64,000 nucleotides of DNA from Cephalopachus bancanus. Lineage: Eukaryota > Chordata > Mammalia > Primates > Tarsiidae. Positions within the stretch are counted from its first letter, which is position 1; each line of letters starts with the position of its first letter. Below the pieces are notes generated by a model. The model did not search any database, was not told where the DNA came from, and was given only the letters and a program-made list of their open reading frames with translations. Below, piece by piece: positions 27,044-38,922 of the stretch. The stretch is from the NCBI GenBank assembly GCA_027257055.1, contig JAPVLO010000123.1, positions 1,302,001 to 1,366,000 of the forward strand, given 5' to 3'. Made by a program: the position numbers and the translations under genes.

Positions 27044-28159
27044 GTGCCTTCACTTTTATTCCTCAACAGCAACACATTTGGTGGTAGAATCGCAGTACCT
27101 TACTTTCACAAAGCTTGTAGTCTGTAGTGTCACACACTGCCTTGGTTATTTTATAGGAGAGACTTAAGGAGGTTAAGTCACTCCACTAAGCATGAACAGA
27201 TGGAGGTGTGAGGGGCCTGGGAAACTGCGGGATTCTTCTCAGTCAATAACAGATACTTCCAACCCTTAGAAGTTCAAGGTCCAACACTCCAGGGGGAGCA
27301 ACCTCACTCAGAGAGCTACATTGCAAGACAGGACCTCAGCTGACCACCTCGCCTCGGTGGGTTTCCCTCCTCAAAGACAGGGAAAGTGAGGGGGCAGGCA
27401 AGGACAAACGCCTAGTTTGGAGTCACGCAGGGAGTGTTAGTGGGATGGACGCCCCCACCCCACCCCGGCACGAAGCCCAGAAGCAGCTGCATCCTGTGGC
27501 TGGGACACCTGGTCGATCTCCAGAGAGAGAGGGAAGAACTCCCGCCACTCTCGTTTCCCCCTCACTGTTTCCCACTCGGGCTTTTCTATGAATGGGGGTG
27601 TCTTCTTCCCATGATCGGCCAGAATCCCCCTCTCCCCAAGGTCCTTACCCAATTCTCAGCTCCGGCCTTCCTAGAAGGAGAATCCGCTACTCCTGACTCC
27701 CACCTCCAAGCCCCTTTCCCTGTCTCTCGACCCCGAGGCGTTTCTAAATCTCTCAGGGGAGATCTGCTTCCCACCCGTGCCACCTATAGACCGCAAACTC
27801 CACAAAGGAACCCTCCCGAAGCGTCCCCCCATCTACCCTTTCTGCCCTGGGCACCCCCGAGGAGCACCCTCTCAATAACAAGAACCTCCAGGAGGTACCT
27901 GTCTCTCACCTGGGCCCCGTCAGTCGCAGCCTTCTCAGAAGGGCGACCCCAAGAACGTCCTCTAGTGAAGACCCCCTAAAGAGGGACCGGGGACCACCCT
28001 CTTCCAGGAACCTCTTCACACGCCCAAAGCGCGGGCCTCGGGAGAATCTCCCGGCTGCTTTCTGGGCTCTGACCAACGCCACCCCTTTCCCGGGCCCTTT
28101 CCCAGAGGCTGTCCCTGCTCCAGTCCGGTCTGCCCGCCCCAGGTTCGAGGCTGTTCCCC

Positions 28160-28380
28160 TCCCTCACAGATGTCCCCAGCCCTCAGACCCCCTCCCGCTC
28201 CGCGTGCCCAGGGGGCTTCCCAGAGCAACGCGGCCGGGCTGCGGCACTGACTTTCTCTAGTTCCCGGGCCCACCGGAGGGAGGGGGCGGCGGTGGCGGCG
28301 CGACTCCTTTGTGACAGGTCCGAGAGAGCGGTAAAGATGGACGCGAGGCCACGGCGCTGCCATTACGCGCAGGGCCCACC
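28160..28380 (-). other. RSPRY1: Putative RSPRY1 non-coding exon 1
   Basis: RSPRY1 needs a 5' untranslated exon upstream of the acceptor at 13829. The GC-rich stretch on the minus strand here has candidate donors, including GTGAGG near 28170 and GTGAGA at 27909-27904, and lies about 300-500 bp from the first exon of PSME3IP1. I cannot decide the transcription start or the donor from sequence alone. A long minus-strand open frame across 28016-28558 is a by-product of high GC, not a predicted protein. Confidence 0.4.
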
Positions 28381-28660
28381 CCCGCTTCGCACCGCCCCGG
28401 CCCTCCCTCAGTCCCCTAGGAAACGCCCCTTCCTCGGTGGCAAGCCCTCTCCTTGACAGCCAATCATCGCTCAGGGGCCATGTCACGTGATCAAACGGAC
28501 CGACCCGCCCTCTAGAAGTAAACTGGCCAATCCGCTTGCTGATCTGTGAATGGCCCAATCAAGTCTCTCCGGTCCGCTTTTAGGGCACCGGATTTCCATC
28601 GGGCTCCCGAGGAGGAAGAGACCTGCGGATTGGGTTACGCCGCCGGAAGCGGGGCGGAAC
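28380..28660. promoter_or_regulatory. Bidirectional CpG-island promoter of RSPRY1 and PSME3IP1
   Basis: The GC- and CpG-rich block of about 27.9-28.95 kb is centred here and has no TATA box. I see CCAAT boxes at 28460, 28527 and 28555 (plus strand) and an inverted one at 28629 (ATTGG). There is an E-box GTCACGTGATC at 28482-28492 (USF/TFE3 type) and an ETS-type CCGGAAG at 28643-28649 followed by GGGGCGGAAC. Spaced CCAAT plus ETS is usual for divergent housekeeping promoters. The factors named are motif inferences, not measured binding. Confidence 0.75.
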
Positions 28661-28863
28661 TTTGTTGTGGCGGCGAGGAACAGGAAGCCCTGAAGGGTCA
28701 AAAGGAATACAAAAGCAAAGGCTATTTTCTGTCTTTTTTTTCCCCCTTCCCCCCTTTCTTCTTCTACTTTTTTTTTTTTTTTTAAGAGCGAGCGGCTCTG
28801 CGGTGGCGGTTTAGGGTGGGCGCCGCCGAGGTGAGGGAGTCTCGCCTCCCCGCGTGCCGGTAG
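28655..28863 (+). other. PSME3IP1: PSME3IP1 non-coding exon 1 (putative)
   Basis: The sequence just downstream of the ETS site runs to a strong donor, TAG|GTGAGT, with the exon end at 28863. An alternative GAG|GTGAGG would end it at 28830. The exon contains a long pyrimidine tract (about 28728-28784). It would be the 5' UTR spliced to the acceptor at 39094. The transcription start is inferred from promoter motifs only. Confidence 0.55.
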
Positions 28864-29456
28864 GTGAGTGCGGCCTGGGGCCTGGCCTGGCGGTGAAACC
28901 TGGGCTCCGGCTTCTTCGCTAAAGAGGTGGGGAGCTGCGGCTAGGGTTAGGCCAGGCCTGTTCTCAGTCAACGCACCCCCCGCAAGTGTCCGGAGTCGTT
29001 AGAGCGAGGGGCCTGCGGGGCCCGGCCTGAGGGGGAACCAAGGGAGCTCGCGGAGAGGCATCTGGGTTGTGGGGAGTGGTTCCCCGGCCCTTTCAGGTGG
29101 GCCCAGAATTGCCGGGCCTCTTGCCGGGTTTCTCCCCTATCCTGCTAGGTGGGACCACCCGAGCCTCAAGTGGGGAGCAGGCTCTGTTAGAGGTCTTGGA
29201 ACAGCTCCAGGGAGATGTGGGGACGCCAAGTTGGAAGTAGTTGAATGTAAGCGCAGGATGGGGAACATACTGATTATGTGCCATGTCCCGGTTGCTGTGC
29301 CAACTGCACTTTCTTCTAATAGAAAACAAGCAGCGGGCCCCGTTTTGCAGAAAACTCGAGTATCTGAGACCAATAGTTGAAGCGTCTTGTTGGAGACTTG
29401 GTGGCCCTTGTGAAGGTCAGTCCACATAGAAGAAAAGGGGAGGTCTGTTCGATCAT

Positions 29457-29685
29457 AGCAGTGGTTCTTTTTTTTTTTTTTTTTGAGTTGGAGTCTCACT
29501 CTGTCACCCACACTGGAGTGCAGTGGCCGCTCCCGGCCACCGCAGCCTCGACCTGCTGGGCTCCGGTGATCCTTCCGCCTCAGCCTTCCTAGTAGCTGGA
29601 GCAGTGGTTCTTAAACGTCAGTGGGAAACAAGATCTTTAAAATGCAGATTCTTGAAGCCCCGCCCCTAGGTAGTCCGATGGGCAG
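29457..29685 (+). repeat. MER5A-like fragment, split by an Alu
   Basis: AGCAGTGGTTCTTAAACGTC and ATGCAGATTCTTGAAGCCCC match the MER5A start; the Alu at 29470 duplicated AGCAGTGGTTCTT. Confidence 0.55.
29470..29599 (-). repeat. Alu right-arm half with TSD
   Basis: 130 bp, 5'-truncated derived-type Alu, flanked by a 13-bp perfect repeat AGCAGTGGTTCTT (29457-29469, 29600-29612). It lies within the first 700 bp of PSME3IP1 intron 1. Confidence 0.92.
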
Positions 29686-29986
29686 GGGAGTGGGACCCAG
29701 GGAGCCAGATGCCAGCAAGATTTGTGATTTTCAGTTGTTTGGTGTATTGTTGTGTCTGTCTACAGGGACACCATACAGTGGTTTGGAGGGCACTTTTCTC
29801 AAATCCTTGAAAGGGGTCTGTGTAAGACTCCTTTTTGATACAAGGAATTGAGCCGAGATAAAGTTTTATGTCTTTTAGAAAGAGTCTAAACTGTGAACAA
29901 TCGTAAGGGTCTGAAAGTAGACGCCACTGGATTGTCTTTCTAAGTTAAGTGTTAATGCCTTTACTCTATGGGGAAAGTCTTCATAG

Positions 29987-29989
<3 letters not shown>

Positions 29990-30017
<28 letters not shown>
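29990..30017 (+). repeat. A28 homopolymer
   Basis: A long A run in PSME3IP1 intron 1. I cannot find a flanking duplication or a source element. Confidence 0.8.
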
Positions 30018-30020
<3 letters not shown>

Positions 30021-31400
30021 AGAATTGTGTGAAGACCATTTAGCTGGTTATCAGGCTTCGCTTTCACATTCCAAGAATCTTGATGTTTGGTTAGAGCCAA
30101 GCTGCTGCCTCAGAAATTGAAAATCACGAATCTAGTAAATGAAGTGGTTTAAATGTACCATTCAGCCATAGTCCCAGTCAGTGTAATTATGCATCTGAAA
30201 CAGCTAAATTAAGCAATTTCACTGTGAATCACCTTTTGAACATACTTTGTCTTCATTCTTAAATATCTCTTTCACTCTTTACTATAGAATATATTTTTAA
30301 GATCGTGTTGTCTAAAATCAAGTTGTAAACAAGATTAAAACAAGTTTTTGTCTTTGGTTTTCTTTTTCTTAATGATGCAACTATGGATTTGTTTTTGTTT
30401 GGTATTTACTAGACTTCTTAAATCTGTGGATTAGTGTCTTTCATTAGTTCAGTGAAATTCTCAGCCATTTAAAATTCATATATTGCTTCTGTCCCATTGT
30501 CTCTCATTTTTCTTTGCTGATTTAACTTAAGCCTTTTCATTCTGTTCTCTGTGCGTCTTACTCTCTATTTTTCCATACTACATACTGGATAATTTATTTT
30601 TAATTCTCAAGGTATTTTCAATTCATTGTCAAACTTATCCACTGAAATATTAAATTGAAATATTAAATTCAGTTATTGCATTTTGTATTTCCTGCCATTC
30701 TATTTGTGCTACTGTTTTACAGTTTATTGCTCCCTGCTATTAATTATGAGGCTTGATATTTATTTCTTTAATGTGGTAAGCATAGTTGTTTTATAATCTC
30801 TATGTTTAGTTCTACTCTCTGAATTCCTTTTGGGTCTGTTTTTGTTGTCCATTATTCCTTCTCTTTTACTTCCCAGTTCACCTTTACCTTGTGGGTATAG
30901 TTCTTTGGGATTAAGCTGGAGAGGAAGGCGATTATTAGACTATACCCTGGATGGGCTCCTGGCTTTGACTTGTCACCTCATAAAGGCACTAGAACTTGAG
31001 CTTAAATTCTCAGGATGAAATCCATTTTGAATATTGGGCTTAATTTTTGTTTTTCACCTTCTAGATCTCCTAGATTTTCAAATTCTTTACTATTTTGTTG
31101 ACTTTGCTATTTGCTTAAGAATTATTATTATGTACAAAATTCCAGCTTTTTTCTCCCAGAGGTGGAGCGTTGGTCTCAGTTACCTAGCCCATATTTCCAG
31201 AAATGAAAACCCCATTTATTCTGATTTTGAAATGTGAAACCTGGGTGATTTCCAATTTGGTCTTAGACTGGAGTTATGTAAGAGGGGAGAGAGAATAGAA
31301 CATGATTTGGTGTGTGGGCTAGGCTCTAAAGCCAGCTCAGATGGCAAAATAACTACCCTTGAAAATCTCTTAGGGAGGCACCATGTTGGATGTTAAGCAT
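30018..31400. other. AT-rich intron 1 of PSME3IP1
   Basis: Possibly very old LINE (antisense-looking, T-rich 30450-31100), but I cannot assign a family. Confidence 0.4.
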
Positions 31401-32225
31401 ACCAGTGTTGTAAAATTCGGACATAGCCAGTGTGATATTGTGAAAAATATGTTTGGTCTTCACCCTTGTCTCCTGGCACACAACTTTGCATCTCCAAAGT
31501 GATAAGTGTTTTGTGTGCTAATGAGCTGACTGGTGGTGGGCAGTCCCTGGGTAGCTTCAGAATGGGGACTGGTCACTGTAAAGACCTAAGCAGGATTAGA
31601 AGGTTGGACTTTCAGTTCTCCCCACAGCCTTCAGGGAGGGGAGGGAGGCTGACAGTTGAATTGATCACCAATGGCTAATGGTGTAATCAGCCATGTCTAA
31701 GTAATGAAGCTTCCATAAAACCTAAAAAGACTGGGTTTGGGATCTTCTGGATAGGTGAACATGTGGAGGGTCCTGGAGGGTAGCTGCCCAGGAGAAGGCT
31801 TGGGAGCTCCACACCCCTTCCCCAAAGCCTTGCTCTGTGCATCTCTTCATCTGTATCTTTTGTAATATCCTTTATAACAAACTAGTAAACGTGTTTCCCT
31901 GAGTTCTTTGAGCCGCCTAGCAAATTAATTGCACCCAAGGATGGGGCCATGGGATCACTGATTTATAGCCGGTTGGTCAGAAGCACAGGTGAAACAACCT
32001 GGAGTTTGTGGTTAGCATCTAAAACGAGGGACAATCTTGGGAACTGAGTCCTCCACCTGTGGGATCTGACACATCCAGGTAGATGATGGCAGAACTGAAT
32101 TGAATTAGAGGGCATCCAGCTGGTGTTTGCTGCAGAACTGGTTAATTGCTTGGTGTGTGGGAAAATAGCCCCCAGAGAAGTCTTTGTTGATAGGTGGGTG
32201 AGCGGGTAAGAAAAAGCACCTTTTC
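31400..32225 (+). mobile_element. Probable solitary LTR of an ancient endogenous retrovirus
   Basis: Motifs in order are ATGAAGCTTCCATAAAACCT, GGTGAACATGTGGAGG, GTTTCCCTGAGTTCTTTGAG, AGCAAATTAATTGCACCCAA, TTATAGCCGGTTGGTCAGAA and GGGATCTGACACATCC. These match a solitary mammalian LTR that I remember but cannot name with certainty. No internal retroviral genes adjoin it. Confidence 0.6.
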
Positions 32226-32562
32226 CCACCTGTATACTCAGGTTTTCTTCTAACTTTGGAAAAAACTTTTTTCTTCCTATGAGGTCCAGATGAAGTAGTT
32301 GGTTTGCATTTTGAAGTCACAGTGTGTAAAGATACGACTAATATTTTAGTTATGCACAGTGAAGGAAGTATTTATATTCAAAGAGGCATATGTGAGCTGA
32401 GGATCAGCTAAGGGAACCAATATTTAAATTAGTTCTCTTTTTTTTCTTCTGCCTATGATGAATTCAAGATAAATGCACATATGATGAGATTCTGCACTCG
32501 TGCTAGGGAAAGATATATAATACACACATATATATTTTTAGACTCAAACTTCTTACTGTACA

Positions 32563-32826
32563 GGGCCTGGTGTCTCACACCTGTAACCGCCACACTTTGG
32601 GAGACTGGGACGGGAGGATCACTTGAGGCCAGGAGTTTGAGATCAGCCTGGGAAGCAGTAAGACGCTGTATTTACAAAAAAAATTTAAAAATTAAGCGAG
32701 TATGGTGGGCATGTGCCTATAGTCCTAGCTACTCAGGAGGCTGAGGTGGGGGATTTCTTGAGCACAGGAGTTCAAGGCTGCACCATTGTACTCCAGCCTG
32801 GGCAACAGAGATGTCTCAAAAAAAAA
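32563..32826 (+). repeat. Alu (older)
   Basis: Starts GGGCCTGGTGTCTCACACC; both arms present and diverged. Confidence 0.85.
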
Positions 32827-33240
32827 TCATATTGCATGTATTTCTTAGATGTCTAGAGGGTTACTACAAATTGCTTTTTATGATAGACATTTTAAATATG
32901 GATTAAATTGTTTATTCTGTTGTCTTTTTAGATTCTTTTAGTCTTTGCTATTGGAGTATGTTCAGTAAGCCTCAGTGTTAGAAGATTAACTTTACTTTGT
33001 GTAGTGTTTACTTTGGTAAATACTAACAGTCTGCTCTCTGTTAGTAGTTGTCATTCTCTAAAGACATTTTATAGTACACAAAAAGTTGGCTTGATTAAAA
33101 TTATCTTGGAAGAAGTGCCTTTTGACCAGAAAGCAGCCTTTATTTGGAATATAGTTGAGTTAGCCCAATGGCAAATTCCTTAGTTGCTGTCCTGCATTTT
33201 GAAGTACAATGTGACTTACACATCAGGGTAAAAGCATGCA

Positions 33241-33556
33241 TTTATTTATTTATTTTTGAGTTGGAGTCTCACTTAGTCGCCAAGACTAGAGTGTGGTGGT
33301 GGCCACTCTCTAGTGCCTGTGGTGGTGGCCACCGCAGCCTCGACCTGCTGGGCTCCGGCGATCCTTCCGCCTCAGCCTTCCAAGTAACTGGAACAACAGG
33401 CACACGCTACCACGCCCAGCTAATTTTTTTGATTTATTGTAGAGATGAGGTCTCGCCAAGTTGCCCAGGCGGGTCTCGAACCCGCGGACTCAGGCAATTC
33501 ACTCACCTCAGCCTCCCAATGCGTGGGATTACAGGCTGAGCCACTGAGCCTGGCCA
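33241..33556 (-). repeat. Alu, derived type, with an internal duplication
   Basis: Reversed. The right arm carries an extra GTGGTGGCCAC-type repeat (33295-33330); flanked by AGGGTAAAARCAT copies. Confidence 0.88.
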
Positions 33557-33589
33557 GGGTAAAAACATTTATTTATTTATTTTATTTAT

Positions 33590-33868
33590 TTTTTTTGAGT
33601 TGGAGTCTCACTTGGTCGCCCAGACTGGAGTGCAGTGGCCGCTCCCGGCCACCGCAGCCTCGACCTGCTGGGCTCCGGTGATCCTTCCGCCTCAGCCTTC
33701 CAAGTAGCCGGAATTACAGGCATGCGCTACCACGCCCGGCTGATTTTTTGATTTATTGTAGAGATGAGGTCTCGCTGCCCAGGCGGGTCTCGAACCCGCA
33801 GGCTCAGGCAATCCACTCACCTCAGCCTCCCAAAGGCGCGGGATTACAGGCTGAGCTACGGAGCCCAG
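33590..33868 (-). repeat. Alu, derived type, AACTTGG-deleted
   Basis: Reversed; TCTCGCTGCCCAGGCGGG shows the deletion, and GGCCGCTCCCGGCCACC the derived right arm. Confidence 0.92.
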
Positions 33869-34230
33869 CTTTATATGAGCATTTTTAATCAGTTGAAATG
33901 AAAGTAGCAAGAGTTATTGAAAGATGATACCAACTACATAATATAGTAAAGTGATTTAGTTTTTGGTCCTTTGTTTCCTACTGCACAAATTGTATGGTAT
34001 TTGAATAGAATTCCCCGTGGGACCCCGAAACTTCAGTAAATACTTATTTAATGACTGCCATTGTCTATAACTTACATTGGACACTACCTAGGAATGTTCA
34101 TGTGAGGGCATTCCTCCCTGCCCAGATTCTTCAAGTCCTCATGGTTGGTTTATTCAGTAAGTACTTATTTTATACTTGATATATGCCAGACACTGTGCTA
34201 ATAAACATTGTGGATACAAAGTGCTATTAG

Positions 34231-34519
34231 AGGCCGGGCTCGGTGGCTCAACCTGTAATCCCAGCACTTTGGGAGGCCGAGGTGAGTGAATTGCCTGAGC
34301 CTGTGGGTTCGAGATCCACCTGGGCAACTTGGTGAGACCTCATCTCTACAGTAAATAAAAAACGTTAGTGGGTGTGGTAGCACGCACCTATAGTTCCAGC
34401 TACTTGGAAGGCTGAGGCGGAAGGATCGCTGGAGCCCAGCAGGTCAAGGCTGCAGTGGCTGGGAGCGTGCCACTGCACTCCAGTCTGGGTGACAGAGTGA
34501 GACTCCAACTCAAAAAAAG
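34231..34519 (+). repeat. Alu, derived type
   Basis: GGCCGGGCTCGGTGGCTCAA start, AACTTGG retained, CCAACTC end. Confidence 0.9.
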
Positions 34520-34639
34520 AATAGTCATAAATGATAAATCATAGTGGATAAGGGCTATAGTGAATTGTGAATGACTGTAGCAGGAACACAGAGGAGGGAA
34601 ATACATGTTAACTATTCCAGGAGGTCTTGGAACCCATAA

Positions 34640-34770
34640 AGGAGGTGCTCTTCAGTCCGAGGAGTTAATTGACTTGCCTAATGTCATACAACTGGTAAAT
34701 GGCAGAACCAGGTTTTGAACCAAGGTCTCTGGATTTCAGACAGAGTCTATTGTGTTTATCATTACCTGTA
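34640..34770 (-). repeat. MIR
   Basis: TTAATTGACTTGCCTAATGT and AGAACCAGGTTTTGAACC in reversed MIR order. Confidence 0.65.
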
Positions 34771-35149
34771 CTACTGAAAAGACCTGGATATTTCTGGAAA
34801 AGAAATATTCTGAATCTTAACCAGAATACTTAGGATTATGGCCACTTGTTCGTCAACATTTTCTGTCCGTATCTTTGACCTTTCCTAGTATAGAAAGATA
34901 ATCAAATGAATTAGCCAGAGAGTCCCTGGCAGCATCAGAGGCAAGGAGGAAACAACAGCAGTTGGCATGCCAGGGAATGAGGACCTACAGAAGAAAATGC
35001 AGATTCAAAAAAGAGATGAAATAGTCTATGTTTTAGTCTAGTCCCTTTTAAACTCACAGAAATTCATTATGTGTGGCTACCTAACTTGATCTGTTACGTT
35101 TATTTGGGGCTCAAGGGAATGTCAGAATTATACTAGCTTTAAAGAGGAG

Positions 35150-35446
35150 ATTTTTTTTTTTGTTGTTGTTGGAGTTTCACTCTTTGTCACTCAGGCTGGA
35201 GTGCAGTGGCACACTCATGGCCACTGCAGCGTTGACCTGCTGGGCTTAGGCAATTCTTCCGCCTCAGCCTTCCAAGTAGCTGGAACTACAGACACATGCC
35301 ACCACGCCTGGCTAGTTTTTGTGATTTATTGTAGGACAAGGTCTCACCAAGTTGCCCAGGCTGTTCTTGAACCCCAGGGCTCAGGCAATCCTCTCGCCTC
35401 GGCCTCCCACATTGCTGGGATTACAGGCTGAGCCACTGTGCCTGGC
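35150..35446 (-). repeat. Alu
   Basis: Reversed, full length, intermediate type (AACTTGG present). Confidence 0.88.
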
Positions 35447-36110
35447 CAAAGAGCAGACTTTTATAGGTGTTCGTTAGTTTTTACCATGTGTTTTTTCAAG
35501 AAACCAACCCATTCAGAGTTGATGAGAAATAGTTTGTAAAATTATAAAGCCCTTGTCTTACTTTTTTTTTTCTTAGTGTGCTTTTGTTTTATTTCTTATT
35601 TTCATTAGCCAACTGTGATTCTTGGTTTTGTCCCTGTGTGTGAAAGATGTTAATTGCACAAACTACACCCATTTGTCTCGAAGTTGAATTCTAACCTTAA
35701 CAGGGAAGATTAATGAAAGAGAGACTAAGATTTCCCTGGAATTTCAAAAATTTATCTCTTCCCAAAAGTGATTCATAAATGCTGGGAAGATTCTTCCTTC
35801 TCTAGGGTTTCTATTTCAGATTCAAACTCTTGTTTACATGTGTCCTAGAAAGTCTGTTAAACTCCTTTGAGTTTCAGGGATCTTTGTTAGAGTTAAATGC
35901 AGGTAGGTTCTTCTTCCAAAAACTTAACAGGCCATGAAAATTAAATGAATAATCTTACTTTCTTAATTTTGAGGTGGAAGAATGATCTTAGAGTCTCTGT
36001 CTTCAAACAACTGAAGCATTGTTATGTTGGAAAATATTTAACTCCTTTTGTGTCATTCCAGTGGATTGAACCTATGTGTGGAAGACAGGCTTCAATTCAG
36101 TTTAAGGAAG
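35447..36110. other. Unrecognised intron 1 sequence
   Basis: No supported feature. Confidence 0.5.
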
Positions 36111-36116
36111 AAGTAT

Positions 36117-36278
36117 TTTTTTTTTTTTTTTAGTTGACGACTCACTCTGTCACCCAGGCTGGAGTTCAATGGCAAGCTCACAGCCATCGCAACCTTGACC
36201 TGCTGGACTCAGGCGATCCTTCCACCTCAGTCTTCTCCAAGTAGCTAGAACTACAGGTGTATGCCACCGCTTCCGACT
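36117..36278 (-). repeat. Alu, 5' truncated
   Basis: Reversed right arm only, with AAGAAGTATTTT repeated on both sides. Confidence 0.85.
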
Positions 36279-37059
36279 CAGAAAGAAGTATTTTAACATA
36301 TCTGCTCAGGAAGGGTGTTGGCTGCTTGAGGAGGGTGTGTAGTGGTCCATCTTGAAGTTTTAATGTATGAGTTGGATGACCATCTCCTGGGTGTGTATGG
36401 TAGATTCAGATGTTGGGTAGAATATCATATTAGGTGGACTCTGGGGATTCATCCCACTCTGAGTTTACCAGGAAATAGGGGGAGGGGAAGAAGTGAGACG
36501 GCTAACACAGGGTTCAAACGGAGCTACAGCTGATAAGAGGAGGAAAAGGGGGAAATTGAGAGTTTGGTGTGTCTCTTCCATCCATTAGAGCCCTACCAAG
36601 ATTATGTTTTCTCTGCTAGAGACATTTAAGAAATTGTTGGCTCTTGTCTTATCAGAGGTTCTGCAGAACTTAAGGAATTTTTGGCATGATCACAGAAACA
36701 GAACAATTCTGCTTCTGTAATAAGCCTCTGGCTAGAGACATCAAGTGATGCTAGATCAGAAGTGTCCTGATTGTGAGCTTTAGGTGAGAGCAACAGCTTC
36801 TGTCAGTTGATTGCATTTTCTTTCTAATAATTTTCAAAATTCTTACTTTGTCACATTGCACTAAACCTCCGCAACAGTAGTATTCAAACTGAGACTATTC
36901 TCTTGTTCTGAATAGGCTGGTTTTCTCAGCTTCTGTTTCCATCTTTACTACATAAAAATGTTGCATGAACTTTCTCAGCACTGGAATTTGAAGTAGGAAG
37001 AAAACTGAAATTGACATGTCCTTGTTTTCAACTTAGATTTAGTGGTTTCTGGGGAGAAA
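36279..37059. other. Unrecognised intron 1 sequence
   Basis: No supported feature. Confidence 0.5.
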
Positions 37060-37300
37060 TGTGGTGAAGTTGCTAAGAGTATGAATTTTTTGTGTCAGGC
37101 CTGTATTTGATTCTCAGTTCTACTGTTCACCACCTGTATCACCTTAGACAAGTGACCTATCTTCTCTGGACCTCAATGTCTTCATTTGTAAAGATATTAT
37201 TTCTCAGATAGCCAGTGTGCATGTAAATGAGATAATATACATAAAAAGTATTTCATACACATAGTAGAAACTCAGTAAATATTAGCTGCTTTATTTTTGT
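37060..37300 (+). repeat. MIR
   Basis: Long MIR: TTGATTCTCAGTTCTACTG, ACCTTAGACAAGTGACC, CTCAGTAAATATTAGCTGC. Confidence 0.8.
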
Positions 37301-37640
37301 GGTAGCAGTAGAAATTTATTACTTTTGTTATGAGAGGTTATCTTGAAATGGACATTGGGTTGAATATGTGCCTCCTTGTTAGGGCGTGATGCTGTGAACA
37401 ACACATAACATTTTGAGTAGTGGTTTAATTCCACAGTTTTCCAAAAGGAAATAAACTAGTAAAGAAAAGCAGAAAGACTTAGTTTAAAAGCACTAATACT
37501 TACTCTTCTATCTTTACTTCCTTCTTTCCTCTTCTCTGAAGAAATGTTCAGATAGAAATAATAGATTTGGTAATCTTCTGCATCAAAATATGCATAAAGT
37601 GGTTGAGGTTATCGTGTGAGTAAGAAAAGAGAAGGATTGA

Positions 37641-37802
37641 CTGGGTGTGGTGGCTCATACCTGTAATCCCAGCACTTTGAGAGACCAAGATGGGAGTATT
37701 GCTTGAGGCTAGGAGTTAGAAACTTGGGCAACATTGCGAGATCCCATCTCTATTTTTTAAAATACAGACATACACATACACATGCATATTTGTTTTTAAG
37801 AG
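37641..37802 (+). repeat. Alu left monomer with perfect 18-bp TSD
   Basis: Flanked by AGAAAAGAGAAGGATTGA at 37623-37640 and 37803-37820; tail runs into ACAGACATACACATACACAT. Confidence 0.9.
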
Positions 37803-38261
37803 AGAAAAGAGAAGGATTGAAGGTAGAATCTTAAGTGGCACAGACAGAGTTTCCGGGGAGGAAGATCAGGAAAACTACAAAGCAAGAGTCAGTTTAGTAT
37901 ACTGGAAAGTACGTTGAAGTGGAGAGATCTGGGTTCTTCTAATCTCACTTTGTCCATTCATAGTTTGTACCCTTCCCTGCTATATAGACTGAACTTGATC
38001 AAAAAATCTTTTTGAATACCTGAGATTCTCCTTCTGAATGGAGCAAGAGCTACTTGGAAAGTAAAGAACAGATGAACCAGGATAGTGTAATGTCTCAGAA
38101 ACTGGAATTTCAAAAGGAACAGTATCAGATGTTACAGAAATAAAGGAGGATGAGAGCTGGGAAAAGGATGAGGTATGCAAGAGGCCACTTAGTCTACAGA
38201 CAGAGAAATACCTGCAATGTGAGATTTACTATGAAATACCAGGTAACAGGAATTACTCCAA

Positions 38262-38546
38262 GCTGGGAAGTGGCTCACACCTGTAATCCCACCACTTTGG
38301 GAGACAGAGGCGAGAGGATTGCCTGAGCCTGGGGGTTTGTGACCAGTCTGGGCAACTTGGTGAGACCTCATCTCTACAATAAATTTTAAAAATTAGCTGG
38401 GTATAATGGTGCACCCTGTAGCTCCAGCCACTTGGAGGGCTGAGGTGGAAGGATCTTGTGAGCCCAGCAGGTCAAGGATGCAGCAGCTGTGAGCATGCCA
38501 CTGCACTCTAGCCTGGGCGACAGAGTGAGACTCCAACTCAAAAAAA
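38262..38546 (+). repeat. Alu
   Basis: GATTGCCTGAGCC, AACTTGG and CTCCAACTC present; derived lineage, moderately diverged. Confidence 0.9.
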
Positions 38547-38626
38547 AAAAAAAATATTCCAAGTCCTCTTGCTGACTTTGTAGGTAAGATTGATGTTAAT
38601 AAAAACTGCATTAAGAAACATGTAAG

Positions 38627-38922
38627 CCGGGCTCGCTGGCTCAGCCTGTAATCCCGTGCCTTGGGAGGCTGAGGTGAGTGGATTGCCTGAGCCTACGGGT
38701 TCGAGACCCGCCTGGGCAACTTGGCGAGACCTCATCTCTACAATAAATTTAAAAATTAGCTGGGTGTGGTAGCACGTGCCTGTAGTTCCAGCTACTTGGA
38801 AGGCTGAGGCGGAAGGATCGCCGGAGCCCGGCAGGTCGAGGCTGCGGTGGCTGGGAGTGGCTTCTGCACTCCAGTCTGGGCGACAGGGTGAGACTCCAAC
38901 TCAAAAATAAATAAATAAATAA
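38627..38922 (+). repeat. Alu, derived type
   Basis: GCCGGGCTCGCTGGCTCAGC start, GGGTTCGAGACCCGCCTGGG B-box region, AAATAAATAAATAAAT tail. Confidence 0.92.

Noticed and set aside
27434..27979. 181-codon plus-strand open frame
   Set aside because: It lies in CpG-island DNA antisense to the RSPRY1 first intron, has Pro/Arg-biased composition and no recognisable domain; GC-rich DNA yields such frames by chance.
28016..28971. Long minus-strand open frames across the promoter
   Set aside because: They span the predicted promoter and first exons of both genes and have low-complexity composition with no known homology.
29990..30017. A28 run as the tail of a processed pseudogene
   Set aside because: No poly(A) signal at the right distance and no flanking duplication found.
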